From contig NZ_AUCB01000004.1 of assembly GCF_000429545.1 (NCBI RefSeq), positions 124,001 through 188,000 of the forward strand: DNA of 64,000 nucleotides, in the 5' to 3' direction. The DNA is from Arenibacter certesii DSM 19833 (GTDB lineage Bacteria > Bacteroidota > Bacteroidia > Flavobacteriales > Flavobacteriaceae). Positions 63,524-64,000 of the stretch are shown here, piece after piece (position 1 is the first letter of the stretch; the number at the start of each line of letters is the position of its first letter). Made by a program: the position numbers and the translations under genes. The notes beneath the pieces were generated by a model, which did not search any database, had not been told where the DNA came from, and was given only the letters and a program-made list of their open reading frames with translations.

Positions 63524-63645
63524 AGGTTCTCCTTTACAACACGTTAGACACGCCTTTTACCGTTTCTAAGAATCCGTTCACGATCTTTCTATTTTATTGT
63601 AGGAAATAGAGGCCCTGGAGAAACAAATGGATACTCGTAAATATT

Positions 63646-64000
63646 ATGACACCAAGACAAATCGAAAAAATTAAAACCAAAATAAGAAGTATTAGAGCTA
63701 CTTTGGTTGCGGAGAAAAGAAAGTATGGTGGGTTCGACGATAGTCGTGGTTTAAGATATATGCCGCCTGAACTCTTTATAAAAATTCAGGATTACAAAGG
63801 TGGTCTGACCTATTTGAGATGGTTTGATAAGAATTTTAATGATGATATGGGAATGCCCAACTTCCTATTTGAATGGCTTATAATTCTCTTTAAAACAAAA
63901 AATCTGAAAGGAGCGGAGGAAAAGGCTTATCAAGTATTCTTTGCCAATTCATACCTATTTGATAAATACTTTGGCAGAAAAATAGTTCCAATTGAAAAAT
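63646..64000 (+). CDS. Hypothetical protein (partial, runs off the right edge)
   Basis: An ATG-initiated frame with no stop until the window ends (118 codons seen). N-terminus MTPRQIEKIKTKIRSIRAT is basic and helical, followed by KYGGFDDSRGLRYMPPELFIKIQDYKGGLTYLRWF and NFLFEWLIILFKTKNLKGAEEKAYQVFFANSYL (about 27-106). No signal peptide or known motif recognised. Even composition and the absence of stops over 355 bases support it as a real gene. Confidence 0.7.
   Translation, partial: MTPRQIEKIKTKIRSIRATLVAEKRKYGGFDDSRGLRYMPPELFIKIQDYKGGLTYLRWFDKNFNDDMGMPNFLFEWLIILFKTKNLKGAEEKAYQVFFANSYLFDKYFGRKIVPIEK

Noticed and set aside
1-64000. CRISPR arrays, tRNA or rRNA genes, insertion sequences, prophage
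   Set aside because: Scanned by eye on both strands; no regularly spaced direct repeats, no cloverleaf sequences, no transposase or phage structural genes found.

Overview
The window looks like a chromosomal segment of a marine-type member of the Flavobacteriaceae (Bacteroidota). Reasons: low GC, several promoters with the Bacteroidota -7 element TAnnTTTG, weak or absent Shine-Dalgarno sites, frequent TTG/GTG starts, and family content typical of the class (fused isobutyryl-CoA mutase IcmF, DUF1684, DUF4920, DUF3276, DUF1573, DUF885, DUF6268, a cyclophilin-FKBP fusion, MnmD without an oxidase partner, a DnaJ with half a zinc finger). I cannot name the genus from sequence alone. There is no rRNA, tRNA, CRISPR array, phage or intact insertion sequence; most of the window is core genome.

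Layout. 1-5.3 kb: purU (partial), icmF and an Lrp/AsnC regulator. 5.7-8.1 kb: a secreted alpha/beta hydrolase and a DUF1684 lipoprotein. 8.2-11.1 kb: a nitrogen operon on the minus strand (PII protein, ammonium channel, outer-membrane porin) with two similar inverted repeats upstream. 11.6-16.7 kb: fluC/crcB, a NTP-pyrophosphohydrolase-like protein, ilvE, DUF4920, mnmD and an SDR epimerase. 16.9-18.6 kb: grpE-dnaJ. 18.9-23.2 kb: a four-gene set (ABC ATPase, ABC-2 permease, DUF6268 outer-membrane protein, sigma-54-type response regulator lacking a DNA-binding domain). 24.4-29.9 kb: PPK2, an M28 and an M13 peptidase, and the dual immunophilin. 30-35.8 kb: cold-shock protein, 1-Cys peroxiredoxin, DinB/YfiT, thioredoxin-like protein, CsaA, a BASS-type symporter and an acyltransferase. 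35.9-44.8 kb: a decayed M14 carboxypeptidase (four lesions), DUF3276, an ABC exporter, nusB-DUF1573-yajC, a Gfo/Idh/MocA oxidoreductase and a decayed YdeI-like gene (three lesions). 44.8-52.7 kb: pepT, pyrD, LysE exporter, HMG-CoA lyase, then a porin followed by an FMN-binding protein and a 4-TM protein. 52.7-64 kb: guaB, thioredoxin-like protein, lysA, Lon-substrate-domain protein, sucC, small secreted and TerB-like proteins, Hsp20, DUF885, DUF4287, lipocalin and a truncated gene.

How parts work together. IlvE, IcmF, HMG-CoA lyase and the Lrp regulator all touch branched-chain amino-acid and acyl-CoA metabolism, although they are dispersed. PII-Amt-porin forms a complete ammonium uptake and sensing unit. 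GrpE/DnaJ, Hsp20, CsaA and the fused PPIase are protein-folding factors. The points most worth following up are the paired operator-like repeats before the PII operon, the NtrC-like regulator with no HTH in an ABC exporter operon, the porin/FMN-binding/4-TM group as a possible extracytoplasmic flavin redox system, and the two clear pseudogenes.
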